A stretch of DNA of 64,000 bases from Tigriopus japonicus. Taxonomy: Eukaryota; Arthropoda; Copepoda; Harpacticoida; Harpacticidae. Location: contig CM021312.1 in NCBI GenBank assembly GCA_010645155.1, positions 1,956,611-2,020,610 of the forward strand, in the 5' to 3' direction. Shown in pieces: positions 51,381-62,968 of this stretch; within the stretch, counting starts at the first letter, position 1, and every line of letters starts with the position of its first letter. A program made the position numbers and the translations under genes. The notes beneath the pieces were generated by a model. The model worked only from the letters and a program-made list of their open reading frames with translations, did no database searches and was not told the origin of the DNA.

Positions 51381-53960
51381 GTAAGTCGTAATTTATTCTA
51401 TGAATTTAGATCACTTTGTCCGTTCCTGGGGATCAAGATCGAACAAATTCTGATGAAGACCATTCGCGAGCAGGATCGGATTTTGATTTTTACGTTAACA
51501 TTGCTTTCACCATAATTGCTTCAGAGGTCCTTCCTTCTTGGAAGACATTATTGTCTGTTTGCTCATGCTCAGGTTTCAAGCTCGTCGGTAGATGGAGGAA
51601 TTTTCAATTCAAAGAACAAGGTGGTGGAGGCAATAAATCTTGAAACGACGAGTCTTCGTCTTGTTACCTGAAACGAGAGCAAAAAACTCTCCAAAGCCCA
51701 TTCAATTGGATGTCTTTCAATAGAACCTGGGTCGACCCATGCAAAAAGAAGGACTCCTCCTTAAGGAGCCAACCCAGACGACAAAAAGGGGACTTCCTTT
51801 TTCTTTCTTCTTTGGGGGTTGATCGACCTCGGGGAGCCAAGCAAAACCAATTCATAGTCTTTTTTTTCCTTTTGGGGGATGAGTCTGAAAACCAATATGC
51901 TCATAGGATAACTACTGACCTTTTATGGCTCCTCCGAAACAATTTTCATCGGCCTGGTCGTTCAAATTAGATTGAGCAAACAAGCACTAAAACAGTCACA
52001 AAGAATCTCAATATCGATTTATAAGCTCGGTAGCCAAAAGTGGCGAACAATAGCTAAGAATTCGAAAAATAGTCGATAGAAGGAGGGGTTTCCACGAGAC
52101 AAAAATTCAACTTCAATAGCGAGGAACACAAACGAGCAAGGCGTCGTCACCGTGGTTATCTAAAGAGTTGGTGAAGTGATTTCTGATGTGACTAGAAGCT
52201 GATTTGTGATGTGTAACAAATTGCCACCCATTAGAAGTTAAACACACATCTGTGTGGTTTACAGCTCGGTGCCTAGGATTTTTTGCGGATGATTCAAGCT
52301 TCGGGGTGTTTCGGTTTCACGCACGGTCTTCTCTCGTCGCTCTGGTTCAAGCCATTATTCAGGATTCGTCTTTTCTCTTCAACGAAAAAATGTGGTTTTA
52401 TGGCTTGCAGGTGTGTTTTGACTAACGATAAACCAATTTTGAGTGGCTGTACCTCAAATGCAAAAAACTTCTAGGCTCTTATCGAGGCTTAGGAGTCGTA
52501 AAAGATAAGGCACCTTCAAGGAATGGCAGGCCTATGATTGAACTTGAGCATTTGCTAATTTCCATCGAAGCTCTGGGGGTGGTCATTAAGTCTCGTTTAT
52601 AGTAGATCTGGGATCACAGGGGGCAAAGTTCATCCCAGAGGTTATAGACTTTTTCGGGACACTCAATCGACCGACCATAAAGTAGCTTCATCAAGATCCT
52701 TTGCGACACTCATTACTAAGTCTGAAAATAAATTTATGAGTGCACCCACATTTTAATCCCTTTTTTAACTTAATAATGCGAAGATTGTTTTGGCGACAAA
52801 TTTACTTTTACCGTGAGCATTTTGGGGATATTCTTTGGGTAGATAAGTTATGGTATAGCGATATTTTCCTAATAAACGGGAGCCACGTGGTCCACCGGAA
52901 GCAAACCAATTTCCGCCCCTCATGCTATACATATTATGTACGACGAGCCAAGAAGCTTGGACGAGCCATCCCTGAGGAGAGAAAAAGAAAGAAGGAGAGA
53001 GTCCTGAGTCTTCATCCCCAAGGAACAGAATACTTGTTTGTTCCATGTGATTGTAGCGTGTTGGGACGAAAACGCTATTGATCCGTGTTTGAGCCACAAA
53101 AAATGACATCCCACCACGTCTCTGAAAGGTTTTGGCAAGGTATTATCGATATGTGCATCTGGATAGGCTCGATTCAATCGCTTTGGCTCTAATTAGTCAG
53201 TCTTGAGCAACCTGGAATTAAAAATGATGACAGATGTGTGGTGGATCTTTCACGAAACTTTTGCCTCGTCATAACATGAATATGGGCCAACTGTTTAGGC
53301 CAAAAAGACGATGATGCCGCAAGCTGCAACATTGAAGCCATCTTGCACCCACCCTCAATGAGGAGTGGTCTACTCGTTCATATCTGTTTACCCCTACAGG
53401 AAGATGCAATTAATCAACTTTAATAGCTTTCCGAGCTAGGGCTGATATCATTGATTTCGTCTCTCACCCTCCTAAAGTATTTCATCCACATTTCACGTCT
53501 TCGGACAAAATCGTGCTTGGGTTTTGAGACCGAAAAGTGAACGGAGAGAGGGGTTTGCCGAAGGGCGGTGATGGTCAATTGATTCTCATTCCGATAATTA
53601 ACCTGTTTACCCTCTGGACTTCCAACTTTAAGAGAGCTATGAGCCTGCTACAGAGAGAGAGATCATCAACAAATTTCCTGCCCGAGAGCAATCGTTGTAA
53701 CGTCCAATTCCAACGTGGCACCAATCATCGCGGACGACGAGCTCCAATCAAGAAGCTCGGTAATTACCTTGGAATCGAATTCACTTGACGTTTGAGAGGA
53801 GACTTTGAGCATTTTCTGAGCCGGACAATGATCAACAATCAATCCGCCAAAGGAGTTGAAATTGCATATTCAATAGAACCAACCTGACAACCAAATATGG
53901 TTCAGAAATACACTTATTAAAGCCAATATCATTGAAAATACATAGATATTTCAACCATTT
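51381..53960. other. Intergenic, no gene recognised
   Basis: Short frames only. The 113-codon plus-strand frame at 52740-53081 and its antisense partner show no recognisable features. Confidence 0.5.
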
Positions 53961-53967
53961 TTTTCTC

Positions 53968-54066
53968 CCGAATCGGTAGTTTCGGTGGCCTGGACGAAAT
54001 CGAACCAGAGACTTCAACTGAAATTACTGTTTAGAAGCGTAACACTTTCGACGGATCGGCTAAAGC
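53968..54066 (-). repeat. tRNA-derived SINE-like head (possible)
   Basis: Read on the minus strand, a TAGCCGATCC box-A-like segment is followed by CGCTTCTAAA, which resembles an anticodon loop, and by the box-B-like CTGGTTCGATTTC. A CTGG...CCAG pairing could form a widened T arm. The acceptor stem cannot be closed, so it is not a working tRNA. The conceptual translation SLVRFRPG is the kind produced by tRNA-derived sequence. Confidence 0.35.
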
Positions 54067-54789
54067 TTGGCGGGTGGTTGTTTGGGCTGTATTGTGACAA
54101 ATATTTCACGTAATCGGCTTTTTACCCCAGGATCTTTCTCGGGCGTTTCGGGTGATACCAATACATCACCCCAAGTGATAGGCATCTCAATTGTGAGCAG
54201 ATACCATCGTTGTTTTCAATGGATACGGAGAGCTTGGCCTCCGAAAAGCTTTGAATGCATGATGAAAAAGCTTACAAGATCTTTGACAGAGCCCCCAAAT
54301 TCCGGTTGGAGATCAATTGAGAAAAAAGAACACCATCCACCTCACAATTAACCTTTCGACGAGGATACAGATCCACCAAACCCATGCCACCCACCCAAGC
54401 TGCTCATACATAACCATGAGTAAGCCAGCACCAATGGAGTGGATATTGCAATATGGACGCCTCCTCCGTCTGTCTCAAAATTCGCTGGTGAAGTAGATGA
54501 AGCAGTAGGGGTAATTCCGCATCAAGCCCTTTTGAGCTTCAAGATTTATATATTGATGTCCAATAGCGAGAGAGCTCTCCGAAATTCCAAGAAAATTTAA
54601 TGAATCAAAGCAATCAGGGTCTTTACCGAAAAGAGTTTCATAACGCCTTGATGTCTTTCGCCCAAATATGACGGATGGAAGAAGAAATACTATGATGTAA
54701 TAGGAATGATAATATATGAATCGAGTGAAATGTGGGGATAGAATGATGTCACTTTTTGGTCCGAAATATCAATTTAAAAGCATACTTGA

Positions 54790-55440
54790 ACTACTCACAT
54801 ATTTAAAATCATGGAAATCTTGAAAGTTGGAGATCTAATCAAAATAAACCAATTAAAATTTATGTATAACTGTTTTTATCGAGACGTACCTGACATAATT
54901 AACTCTTTTACTCACAAGGAAATGCGTGGCAACTTTTTACGTTTCAACATTCGCCTAGTCAAGCTATCTTGGTTTCAACGACTCCCGGTGATTTCCTTTC
55001 CAACTTGGAACAATTTTACTTCGGCAAATGACATTACCCTTCTTAACATGCCTAAATCTCTTAAGCGATGGACCAAATTAGTAACGGAAATGATCACAAG
55101 CTCCTATCCAACAAATGTACTGTCTCAAATTGCTTCTCTTGTTCCAAATAAGTTCAAGTATTTCAGATATCCTGGTGAACCATGTCAAGCCTGAGCTCTG
55201 TGACAAAGGTTGTGCCGACTGCCAAGTTTGAAAACACTGACCGGACCGACACAGGCCTACATATGTGTCTCATCTAGTCAAGGTTTCCAATAAAAACAAA
55301 CCAAGAGGTTTATGGGGATCCTAGGGATCTCACTATCTTATGCCCATTGACGTGTTTTATCTTATTTTACTTATTTATCACTTACAAAGTTAATAAGAGT
55401 CCCTGAAATAAATCTATCTAATCTAATTAAAAATTTTCTT
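54790..55440 (+). mobile_element. LINE (non-LTR retrotransposon) 3' end fragment
   Basis: After an in-frame TGA (54787-54789) the frame reads TTHIFKIMEILKVGDLIKI, then NQLKFMYNCFYRDVPDIIN, to a TGA near 55193. The pattern T-x-x-x-FK-x-x-x-ILK-x-x-D-x-x-K-x-x-x-LKFMY is typical of the region downstream of the RT core in CR1/Jockey-type LINEs. The non-coding tail ends with AATAAATCTATCTAATCTAA, a simple-repeat 3' end. The RT core itself is missing, so this is a fossil. Confidence 0.65.
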
Positions 55441-56421
55441 CGTATTTTTGTGATAATAATCTGACATATTTTTGACGAAATATCAATTTGTGGAGGAAAT
55501 TCAGTTGATTTTTGAATAAAAAGGTAATTTTTTGGGCGTGATTTTATTTTTATTTTTTTTTGTTTTAGAAACTTGAGCAAAACTTCTGAGATGGCCAAAA
55601 TTTGTCTTTAAGGGCAATTTCATTTTTGATTCGTTAAAATGTGGTCATTGTGGTGTCAGTAATCATTCGAAGATAAAAACAATTCAGAATGACTTCTTGA
55701 AATTGCCAATATACTTAGAAACAACTATTGCTAATTAGAAACCGGATTCAGGGAATTTAGCACGAAATGCGTTTTCAAGACTTATTGCTTGCTTGTTGAT
55801 TAAATTTTTGGCTGCTTCTAAAGTCTTGGCTTGTCCAAGGATAGCACATAACTTTTCTTTTTAAATATATCAAAATGCATTCAGTCTTAGATGGACAACA
55901 AAATCAAACCCTTTTGCATTTGTGAATGCCTGAAGCTCTAATGTTCCCTACATTTTCTCGCAAATATTTAAACCGAACTCCATGCAACGCCTCAGACGAA
56001 TTGAAGCAAAAAAACCGCAATGAATTTGCAAATTTGTCCAAGGACTTGGCAGCCAAGGCCTGCTCCGGATTCAGGCCCAGACTGGAAAGAGTTTTTCACG
56101 AGAAAGGCGGTTTCTTTGACTAAAAAAATAGTATTTTCAACGCTAAATCCAAATATGTGCTTATTTCTCGAATCGGACCAAGATTTTTGAAATGGCAGCC
56201 TTTTTCCTGCAGAACTCCTGAAATCAACAAATACCATACGCACCCTGTACGTGGAGGCCATTTCTGTACTATTCTGTAATATAAGTACAATCCTCTTATC
56301 TGAAATGACGTTAAGAAATTGCAAGAGTGTTGAATCTAGCAAGATGCAATTTTTTTGAAGTAGTCACTGTCCAATGGTGCAATAGTTTATCGCAATGAAC
56401 ATTATTATTAACAGATAATAA
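55441..56421. other. Inter-element spacer, no gene recognised
   Basis: AT-rich sequence between two LINE fragments. The frame at 55926-56123 and its antisense have no recognisable features. Confidence 0.5.
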
Positions 56422-56520
56422 CAGATTTTTAAGCCTTTTAACAAAGACCATATGACTAACTACCAGTTTGGCTTCCGTCCAAAGTATTCAACTTAGCACG
56501 CAGGCATTTATCGCATTTCT
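56422..56520 (+). pseudogene. LINE reverse-transcriptase relic
   Basis: The frame reads QIFKPFNKDHMTNYQFGFRP, then KYST, then an in-frame TAG (56494-56496) followed by HAG. The block QFGFRPKYST-x-HA is the conserved early palm/fingers motif of non-LTR reverse transcriptases. The stop and loss of flanking homology show decay. It is a different lineage or a far older copy than the RT at 58.3 kb, whose equivalent motif reads QHGFRAHFST. Confidence 0.7.
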
Positions 56521-57063
56521 TGTAATGGAAAGTAGAAAAATGCCTACAATCCGCCTTTCACTTTGCTAAGTTTGAATGCTTCTCGTACATCCCCAGTGAT
56601 TTGAAATTGGCAGCACTTAAGAGCAAGTTGTTGATTATTGTATCAAAAAATATTTTTGAATTTTGGGCACATCAAGATTTTTTCCTAATTTTGAAGTTAT
56701 TACATGTTTAAAATGTCAACTTCAGTTTCAAAATCAGTCACCCTCTACATATGAGGAAGGAGACAAAAGAGAGAAGGAGAAAGGCAAGTCAACCAAATCA
56801 GAGTGATCAATTTCAGGCCTTCAAAAAGGAGATGGGGAAGCTTTCAGACTTATGAATTTTTGAACACCATTGGGACAAACCAAAGCAATATTGGTGCATT
56901 ACAAGTACACAACTTTCGAAGTTAGAATAAATGGCTTTAGAATGAAATGAAAGAAAAACTCCAAACAGTTATAAAACTTGCATAAAACGAGAAAGAAGTT
57001 ACTACGTAGATCAGGTCTCTTAGTACTACCGTGCACTCCACGTTTTGAATCGCGAGACTCTAA

Positions 57064-57652
57064 TACGTGGGGTATCCAGACTAGAGGTAGACTGGACCTG
57101 TAACTCGTTAACACGTGCGATTTTTAAATGCTTGATGAAGAATCAAAATTAAGATATATCTCTTTTGAGAAGATGGTATTATGCATGATTTGTTGTCAAG
57201 TAATCCAGTTCAAAGTGATGATTTATTTAGAAAAGGTATGTTGGGCGACCCCTGCACGTTTTTGAACATCGATGTCAAGAGCAAGAAACACGTTAAAATC
57301 CATTATGCTGAAAAGTTAAGACGTTGTTCAACCACCCATACCAATATTTGATGAATATTTGAGGTAAAGAAGTGGTAACGTTTGAAGTGAAACGTCTTGG
57401 CTTTACAGTGTACTTGATTTTCGACTTGTTGCTCGCTTTTGAGGCTTATTTTCTATGTATACAGGGGTTGCCCAACATACCTTGTCTTATTAAATCATAA
57501 GTTCGAACATGATTGCCTTACAACAAATTATGTAATATAACATCTGCTCATAAGAGATCAATCTTGATTTCGATTCTTTATCAAGCATCTAAAAATCGCA
57601 CTTGCTGACGAGTTATAGGCCTAATCTACCTCTAGTCTGGATACCCCTCGTA
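57064..57652. mobile_element. Foldback element with long terminal inverted repeats
   Basis: Arms 57064-57254 and 57472-57652 are inverted copies of roughly 180-190 bp. Matching blocks include GGTATCCAGACTAGAGGTAG at the outer end and GGTATGTTGGGC-ACCCCTG at the inner end. Similarity is high but imperfect, so insertion is not recent. The 217-bp centre has no ORF. No clear target duplication was found. It could be a foldback/MULE-type element or two opposed copies of one repeat. Confidence 0.8.
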
Positions 57653-58059
57653 GTTGAGGGATCTAATGGCAGGAATTCAAAAGACAGAAATTGTGGGTTG
57701 TGCAAAAATCATTCAGAAATGTCATAAATTAAGAAAATCTAATGCCACAAAAAATGACTTTTAGTTTTTCGATCAATATGTATCAATTTAAAAAGCTTTG
57801 GTTGAAAAATGATCGATTTCAAATCTGGTCTCTAGTCACTAGCTTTTCAAAGAGTCTGGCTGGGGTAAGCTCTTTGACCCAAAAACCTTAACAAGGACTG
57901 TAATACTGCAAACTTTGCCAAAATGCAAATCGATACACTCAACTAGTCAGAGCCTTTAAAAGAAGTAATAGTAGTTCCGGAGATGACCTTACCAAAGGCC
58001 CCTTGAATTAATTAAATTTGTTTTCATGTTATGTTCAATGGGAAGTTTTTAAACAAAAA

Positions 58060-59620
58060 ATATCTTTAATCTCAGTTTCTGATGAAATGTTCACAGATTC
58101 TTGCCCCTGTTTTCTCCTTTTTGATGTTTCGCATCTAAGATCAGGGCAAGTTTCCCTCATCTCTAAAAGTAGCTCATGTCGTTCCAATTTTTAAGGGCGG
58201 AGAAACGTCACTCCCTAGTAATTATAGGCCCATTTCTCTGACCTCCAGCGTTGCAAAGGTTTTTGAGAAGATTATGAAGTCCAAGCTTGTAGATTATTTG
58301 GAAGTCCATGATTTAATTCCTTCTGGACAGCATGGGTTTCGAGCCCATTTTAGTACAGTCACCCAATTAGTTGATCATATTGAGCAAATCATTGAAGGGC
58401 CCCAAAGTCACGAGTCAGTTGATGTAGTCTATCTTGACTTTGCCAAGGCCTTTGATAAGGTAGATCATGGTCTTTTGCTTGATCAACTCAAAGAGTTTGG
58501 GATCCAAGGAAAGGTCCTGATTTGGATTGATAGTTTCATGAGTGATAGGAAGCAAATAGTCAAGGTTGAAGGATCATTTAGTGGCATGTATGATGTCAAG
58601 TCAGGTGTTCCGCAAGGTTCAATTTTAGGTCCGCTCTTGTTTATTCTCTTTATTGCTCCTCTCCAGAATTATAGAACAAAAGCCAGTATTTCTTCATATG
58701 CTGACGACACAAAATTAGTTTGTGGAAGGAATGGGCAGGACTCGAAATGTTTAGTTGAGGACTTGGAGAAGGTCTACTCTTGGGTTGGCGAGAGTAACAT
58801 GGCATTGAACGGGATGAAATTCCGCACAATGACGTATGGGGCGTCAAAATTAGATGTTCCTCTCAAAGACAATGGAGGTTGTGATATTGAGCAGGTATCG
58901 TCCATGAGAGATTTGGGAGTTGTCGTCCAAGATGATGGAAAGTTTGATGAGCATATCCAGTTGAAAGTGGGGAAGGCATTTCAAACGTGCGGCTGGATCT
59001 ATCGCACTTTCAAGTCCAGAGATAGTATTACGATGCTAACTCTGTGCAAGTCGACTGTCCAGCCGCATCTTGAATATGCCTCACCCATTTGGGCTCCAAT
59101 GAGTTCAGCAGGTTTGCAAAAGGTCGAGCAGGTCCAAAGATGTTTTACTAGGAACATCACAGGAATGAGAGAGCTCTCATATTGGGAGAGGCTCCAGAAG
59201 TTAGGGCTGTACAGTACTCAGAGAAGGTATGAAAGGTATCTGATGCTGTATGTTTTCAAGAGCATTCATGGGCTCTGTCCTAACCCCGGATTTGAGATTA
59301 GTTGTAGCGATCGTAGAGGTTTTACGTGCGTTCTGAGAGCACCTCCAAATCCAAAGGAATCAAGGCTAATTCGAACAATGAAGTCCTCCTCTCCTCTTTA
59401 TCGGGCTCCTTCATTGTTCAATTTGTTACCCATTAGTCTTCGTTGGGAATATGTAGGAGCTGATCCTCTAACAGCATTTAAGGCAGGATTGGACAAATTT
59501 TTAAATACTATTCCTTAGCAACCCACTATTCAAGGGTTGTACAGATCTGCCAACAGTAACTCATTGGTAGATCAAATTTCATATAAGCGGTAATTTAATA
59601 AACTAAATTAATCATTTACT
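58060..59620 (+). mobile_element. 5'-truncated LINE with intact RT core and 3' UTR
   Basis: Homology begins near 58060, after a TAA, with LMKCSQILAPVFSF, the segment before the RT core in CR1/Jockey-like elements. It continues through one in-frame TAA (58135-58137) into DQGKFPSSLKVAHVVPIFKG, then NYRPISLTS, and on into the long ORF. The endonuclease half is missing, as expected of 5' truncation during target-primed reverse transcription. The 3' UTR of about 100 bp ends in AT-rich sequence abutting the hairpin element at 59624. Confidence 0.85.
58274..59518 (+). CDS. Non-LTR retrotransposon reverse transcriptase (C-terminal part of ORF2)
   Basis: This is an uninterrupted 414-codon frame. Motifs by residue: QHGFR (19-23); YLDFAKAFDKVDH (53-65) with catalytic Asp55; GVPQGSILGPLLF (111-123); YADD (142-145) with catalytic Asp144/145; NMALNGMKF (175-183) primer-grip region; RDLGVVV; then the thumb and C-terminal region ending PSLFNLLPISLRWEY and FKAGLDKFLNTIP. 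All three catalytic aspartates are present. The usual F-I-N-D-L after the VPQG motif reads FIAPL. The first ATG is a convenience: homology extends upstream through a stop codon, so this is the surviving 3' part of a longer ORF. It resembles CR1/Jockey-group LINEs; the exact clade is undecided. Confidence 0.92.
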   Translation: MKSKLVDYLEVHDLIPSGQHGFRAHFSTVTQLVDHIEQIIEGPQSHESVDVVYLDFAKAFDKVDHGLLLDQLKEFGIQGKVLIWIDSFMSDRKQIVKVEGSFSGMYDVKSGVPQGSILGPLLFILFIAPLQNYRTKASISSYADDTKLVCGRNGQDSKCLVEDLEKVYSWVGESNMALNGMKFRTMTYGASKLDVPLKDNGGCDIEQVSSMRDLGVVVQDDGKFDEHIQLKVGKAFQTCGWIYRTFKSRDSITMLTLCKSTVQPHLEYASPIWAPMSSAGLQKVEQVQRCFTRNITGMRELSYWERLQKLGLYSTQRRYERYLMLYVFKSIHGLCPNPGFEISCSDRRGFTCVLRAPPNPKESRLIRTMKSSSPLYRAPSLFNLLPISLRWEYVGADPLTAFKAGLDKFLNTIP

Positions 59621-59623
59621 CTC

Positions 59624-59762
59624 TTTACAAGGAATCCCATTCCTTGTAGCGGTATTAGAAAATCCGCCCCCCCCCCCAAAAAAAAAGCCAGGGTTACACT
59701 TTATTTAAAGTTTTTTTTGCGGATTTTTTATTACCGCTACAAGGAATGCGATTCCCTGTAAA
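59624..59762. mobile_element. 139-bp element with inverted arms that are themselves hairpins
   Basis: Outer arms 59624-59667 and 59719-59762 are complementary with few mismatches. Each arm begins with its own hairpin: TACAAGGAAT-CCC-ATTCCTTGTA on the left and TACAAGGAAT-GCG-ATTCCCTGTA on the right. The centre has 11 C followed by 9 A, then CTTTATTTAAAG and 8 T. It lies just after the LINE 3' UTR and may be a MITE or part of its tail structure. Confidence 0.8.
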
Positions 59763-59796
59763 TTGAAGGACTTCTCCCGTCAGCTTCAAACCGATC

Positions 59797-59885
59797 CCCA
59801 ACAGGATTTGAACCTACGCCGTCTGGGGAAGCACTCACACTCGGCCCATAAACGACGCATTAGTACGCGCGGCCACTATGACTTC
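59797..59885 (-). repeat. tRNA-derived SINE-like head (class II Ser/Leu-like)
   Basis: The minus strand reads TAGTGGCCGCGCGTACTAAT (box A like TGGCCGAGTGG), then GCGTCGTTTATGGGCC, a variable-arm-like GAGTGCTTCCCC, and a perfect box B GGTTCAAATCC. Order and spacing resemble a serine/leucine tRNA with a long variable arm. The 5' and 3' ends do not pair into an acceptor stem, so it is a tRNA pseudogene or SINE head. Confidence 0.45.
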
Positions 59886-61973
59886 CTTTCTTTTTCTTTA
59901 ATGTAAGAGGTGAAACATGGCTATAATGAACAAATAAGTTCATTGGGCAACCATGGGTATCTCTTAATTAGGTGACGTTTTAAATTATTCCTTAAGATAA
60001 TTTTATTTAGCTGTTGTTTGTTCAAAACTTGAACAAGCGGGACAATGAAAATTCTTCTAACAAAATCTGCCTTATTCTTAAAGGCTGGTCTACACGTGAA
60101 ACAAAATGGCAAATATTTGGTCAAATTTCAAACAAAAGTTGTTTTTAAGCCAAAATTATTTGGTGTTTGTCAAATATTTCTGAATTTGTAGAAAGAAAAT
60201 AGGCTAAGAACAAGTATTTGCCCACAACACGCTTCATTTGATCAAAAAAGGTGTCTCTTTCTGTGCTATTGCAACTCTCAAAGTTGATAGATAAAGGTGT
60301 TTTCAAACGAACAGAACATTTATTTTCCTAAGATGATATCACTATTGTACATAAAATTCAAACTATGTTTCAAAAAATGATAGGTCATAGCCATTTTTTG
60401 AATTCACAGATCAGGTTGGAAAGTGATATAGCAACTGAGAATCGTCACTCTTTACGCGGTGAAATAACAAAAAAAAATGAAATTGTGTTAGAACGTCATA
60501 TCAACCATTTCGATGTTCATTGGAATACTGTCTGGGTCGTTGTCGACGCCTAAATGATCGACACCACCCTAATTGTTCTGAGTCCACAATCATGGCCTCA
60601 CCTTACAGGAGCTTTCTTGTGTCTCCCTGCACCTCATATTTTACCACCTCTTCTGGTTTTTAGAATTCATAGGAAATATAAGTTGCCTTTGCTAGATTCT
60701 TCTTAACAGACATTTTTTCGTTTTCCTTCTCAAATCTATGACCCACCAGGTGTCCTCATTGTTTGCTGTTATTTACTTCGAATTGGCTGTTGCGTCAGCT
60801 GTTGTGTATCTGGTTTAATCAAGGGCTGCCATAAATTCAATAGAAAGATAACACTTTTTTGTTCAAAAGTCCATTTGATGACCTTATCTCCGTCCAAGTG
60901 TTTGAAAATATCCATAGTCTTCCATGGTTGTTGACAAAGGGGCGGTTTTCTTGAGACTGGTTGATTTTGGTTGGTTCCTTAGAGCACGGAGGTCAATAAG
61001 CGCTTTTTGGATATGGTTCAAAGACATGATCTCTTCCAACTCCTGAAAGGAGGCGCATAAAGTAGATGTAAGCAGGTGGCCTATGGTCAAAGCTAATGGG
61101 TTCAATTCCATACCGCAACGTTGAGTGAGCGAAGCCAATGGTCAAGTTCCTCCACAAGCTGAGCATCCACATAAATTGTCCTAGAAGTCTCAGGATCTTC
61201 CCCGAACTTTATACAGAAAAGGGGCTCAAGATTCTAGAAGACTTGAATACTTTGAATGCTTACCGGTTTAGATTCGCTATGATGAACTTGAGTCAAAACC
61301 AAGACCAACCATATGGTAAAAGTTCGATCCATTTTAGTCGTAAAAAAATGCGCGTGTCCTTACCTTCCAAAAGCACAAAAGCAACTAGTGGTTTGGCAAT
61401 GAGCTCAAAAGCATTTTATCTTCTCATCTCTGAGTTTGTCACAAAAAAGACTTCATGCGAGTTTGCGTAACAGAAATTTGCCATTTCCCAGAGAAGAACC
61501 AGTAACAAGATGTTTCCAGACTCGGAACAATACTATCCAAAGAACGTTTTCTCTGTGTATGTATTGGATTCTTGGTTTCTGATTGGTTTTGTGAGAAGGA
61601 CCTTTCAAGAGGTCATGGTGGGTTCTTCGACCTTCATATCCATATCTTAGACTAAAAAGGTTTCTATTTGTGCTACAGTACGGAGGGCAGTCGAGATAAA
61701 TTAGTGGGCATGGTATGATACAGTGGTGATGAAATTCTGAGGAAGAGACAATCACGAAAATGAACCGTTTCAGGAGATCAAGGTGACGGTATTATATCTT
61801 CGCCAGAGGTGATTTATGTGCTCAATTATGAACAATTACTCAGAGTGAGCATTCCTAATTCAAAGTGGAAGTAGCTTTGATGTTTTATGCTCAAAATGAA
61901 AGTGTATATCACATTGTCTGTGGTGCAATTATGGATGTCGTCAAATTAAAGAATATATTGTGCCACATAGAGA
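59886..61973. other. Spacer, no gene recognised
   Basis: Short frames on both strands without recognisable domains. The 110-codon plus-strand frame at 61138-61470 has no family features. Confidence 0.5.
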
Positions 61974-62235
61974 AATGGATGAGTGGAATCGAATGAATTC
62001 AGGTGGGGATTTGGGGGCCAAAATGGCTAGGGATGCGTCAGAGTCGAGACTAACCTAGCAAAAACAAATTCTCGAGCACAATTCACATTCTTTGTTTTAA
62101 CAATCAATCGAAAGAAAAACTTTTCACTTATGTAGCAAAGTAAGCTATGAAATTCCCGAGCTTAGTTCTGACCCATCCCTAGCCATTTGGGCCCCCAAAT
62201 CCCTAGCTCAACTCAACCGATTACAATCATCCATT
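61974..62235. mobile_element. MITE-like element, copy 1
   Basis: A 262-bp non-coding element has inverted ends of about 65-70 bp. Outer ends read AATGGATGA. Inner matching blocks include GGATTTGGGGGCC and AATGGCTAGGGATG followed by C/G-GTCAG. Its internal CAATCAATC and TAGCAAA blocks recur in copy 2. No clear target duplication is visible. Confidence 0.8.
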
Positions 62236-62968
62236 GCCGTTAAAAACAGGACAAAAATATTCAATATTTTGTCTCTTTCTTTAGAGACCTCTGTAAAAAC
62301 ACTTCAACATCATGATGCACCAAAAACATTTTCACGAAATTTAGGTCACAAAAGTCCTGCAAGTGCACATTTTTCGACCCGCAAAATCGCCGAAAAATTA
62401 TTGTTTTTTTTCTTATTTGTGGGTTTGATTTCAGGCATTCTGTTGTAATGGATCCTAACATCACTGGCTTCACCGAAATCCGCTCAAATTATTCCTTTGA
62501 AACCTTGAAGATTTATATACACGATGAGCAGAAAATCTCAAAATGAAAAGTCTTGAAGAAACATTTCAAAGTAAGATTCCGACTTTGAAACCAATTGAGT
62601 TCGCACAATATGAGGGCTTTAGACTGGATTTTAGCCATCCTCCATGAATGTGGTGAAGAATGTGGAAAATCTTGGTAATGTCGCCTGAAGGTTGGTTGAG
62701 AAACGCATTGTGCTTTGCATGGCATGCAGACAACCCAAAAAGAGGGCTTTTTCTGTTACAAACTGACTCGTTGGACAAGAACTCGCCTCAAATTGACTCG
62801 ATTGACCTTTGAGTGGAGGATAGAAGAACATTAAGGTGGTTGGTAATGGCCGAAAAAAATAAATGAAAGGAGGATATGAGATTCATTCTCTTCTCTTCTT
62901 CGTTCCTTCCCTTCATGGTCAAGCCCAGAAGAGATTCTTGGCACAGACATGCGATATCCCACCTACAG
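62236..62968. other. Spacer between two MITE copies
   Basis: No gene recognised. Several overlapping short minus-strand frames around 62513-62831 have no family features. Confidence 0.5.
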
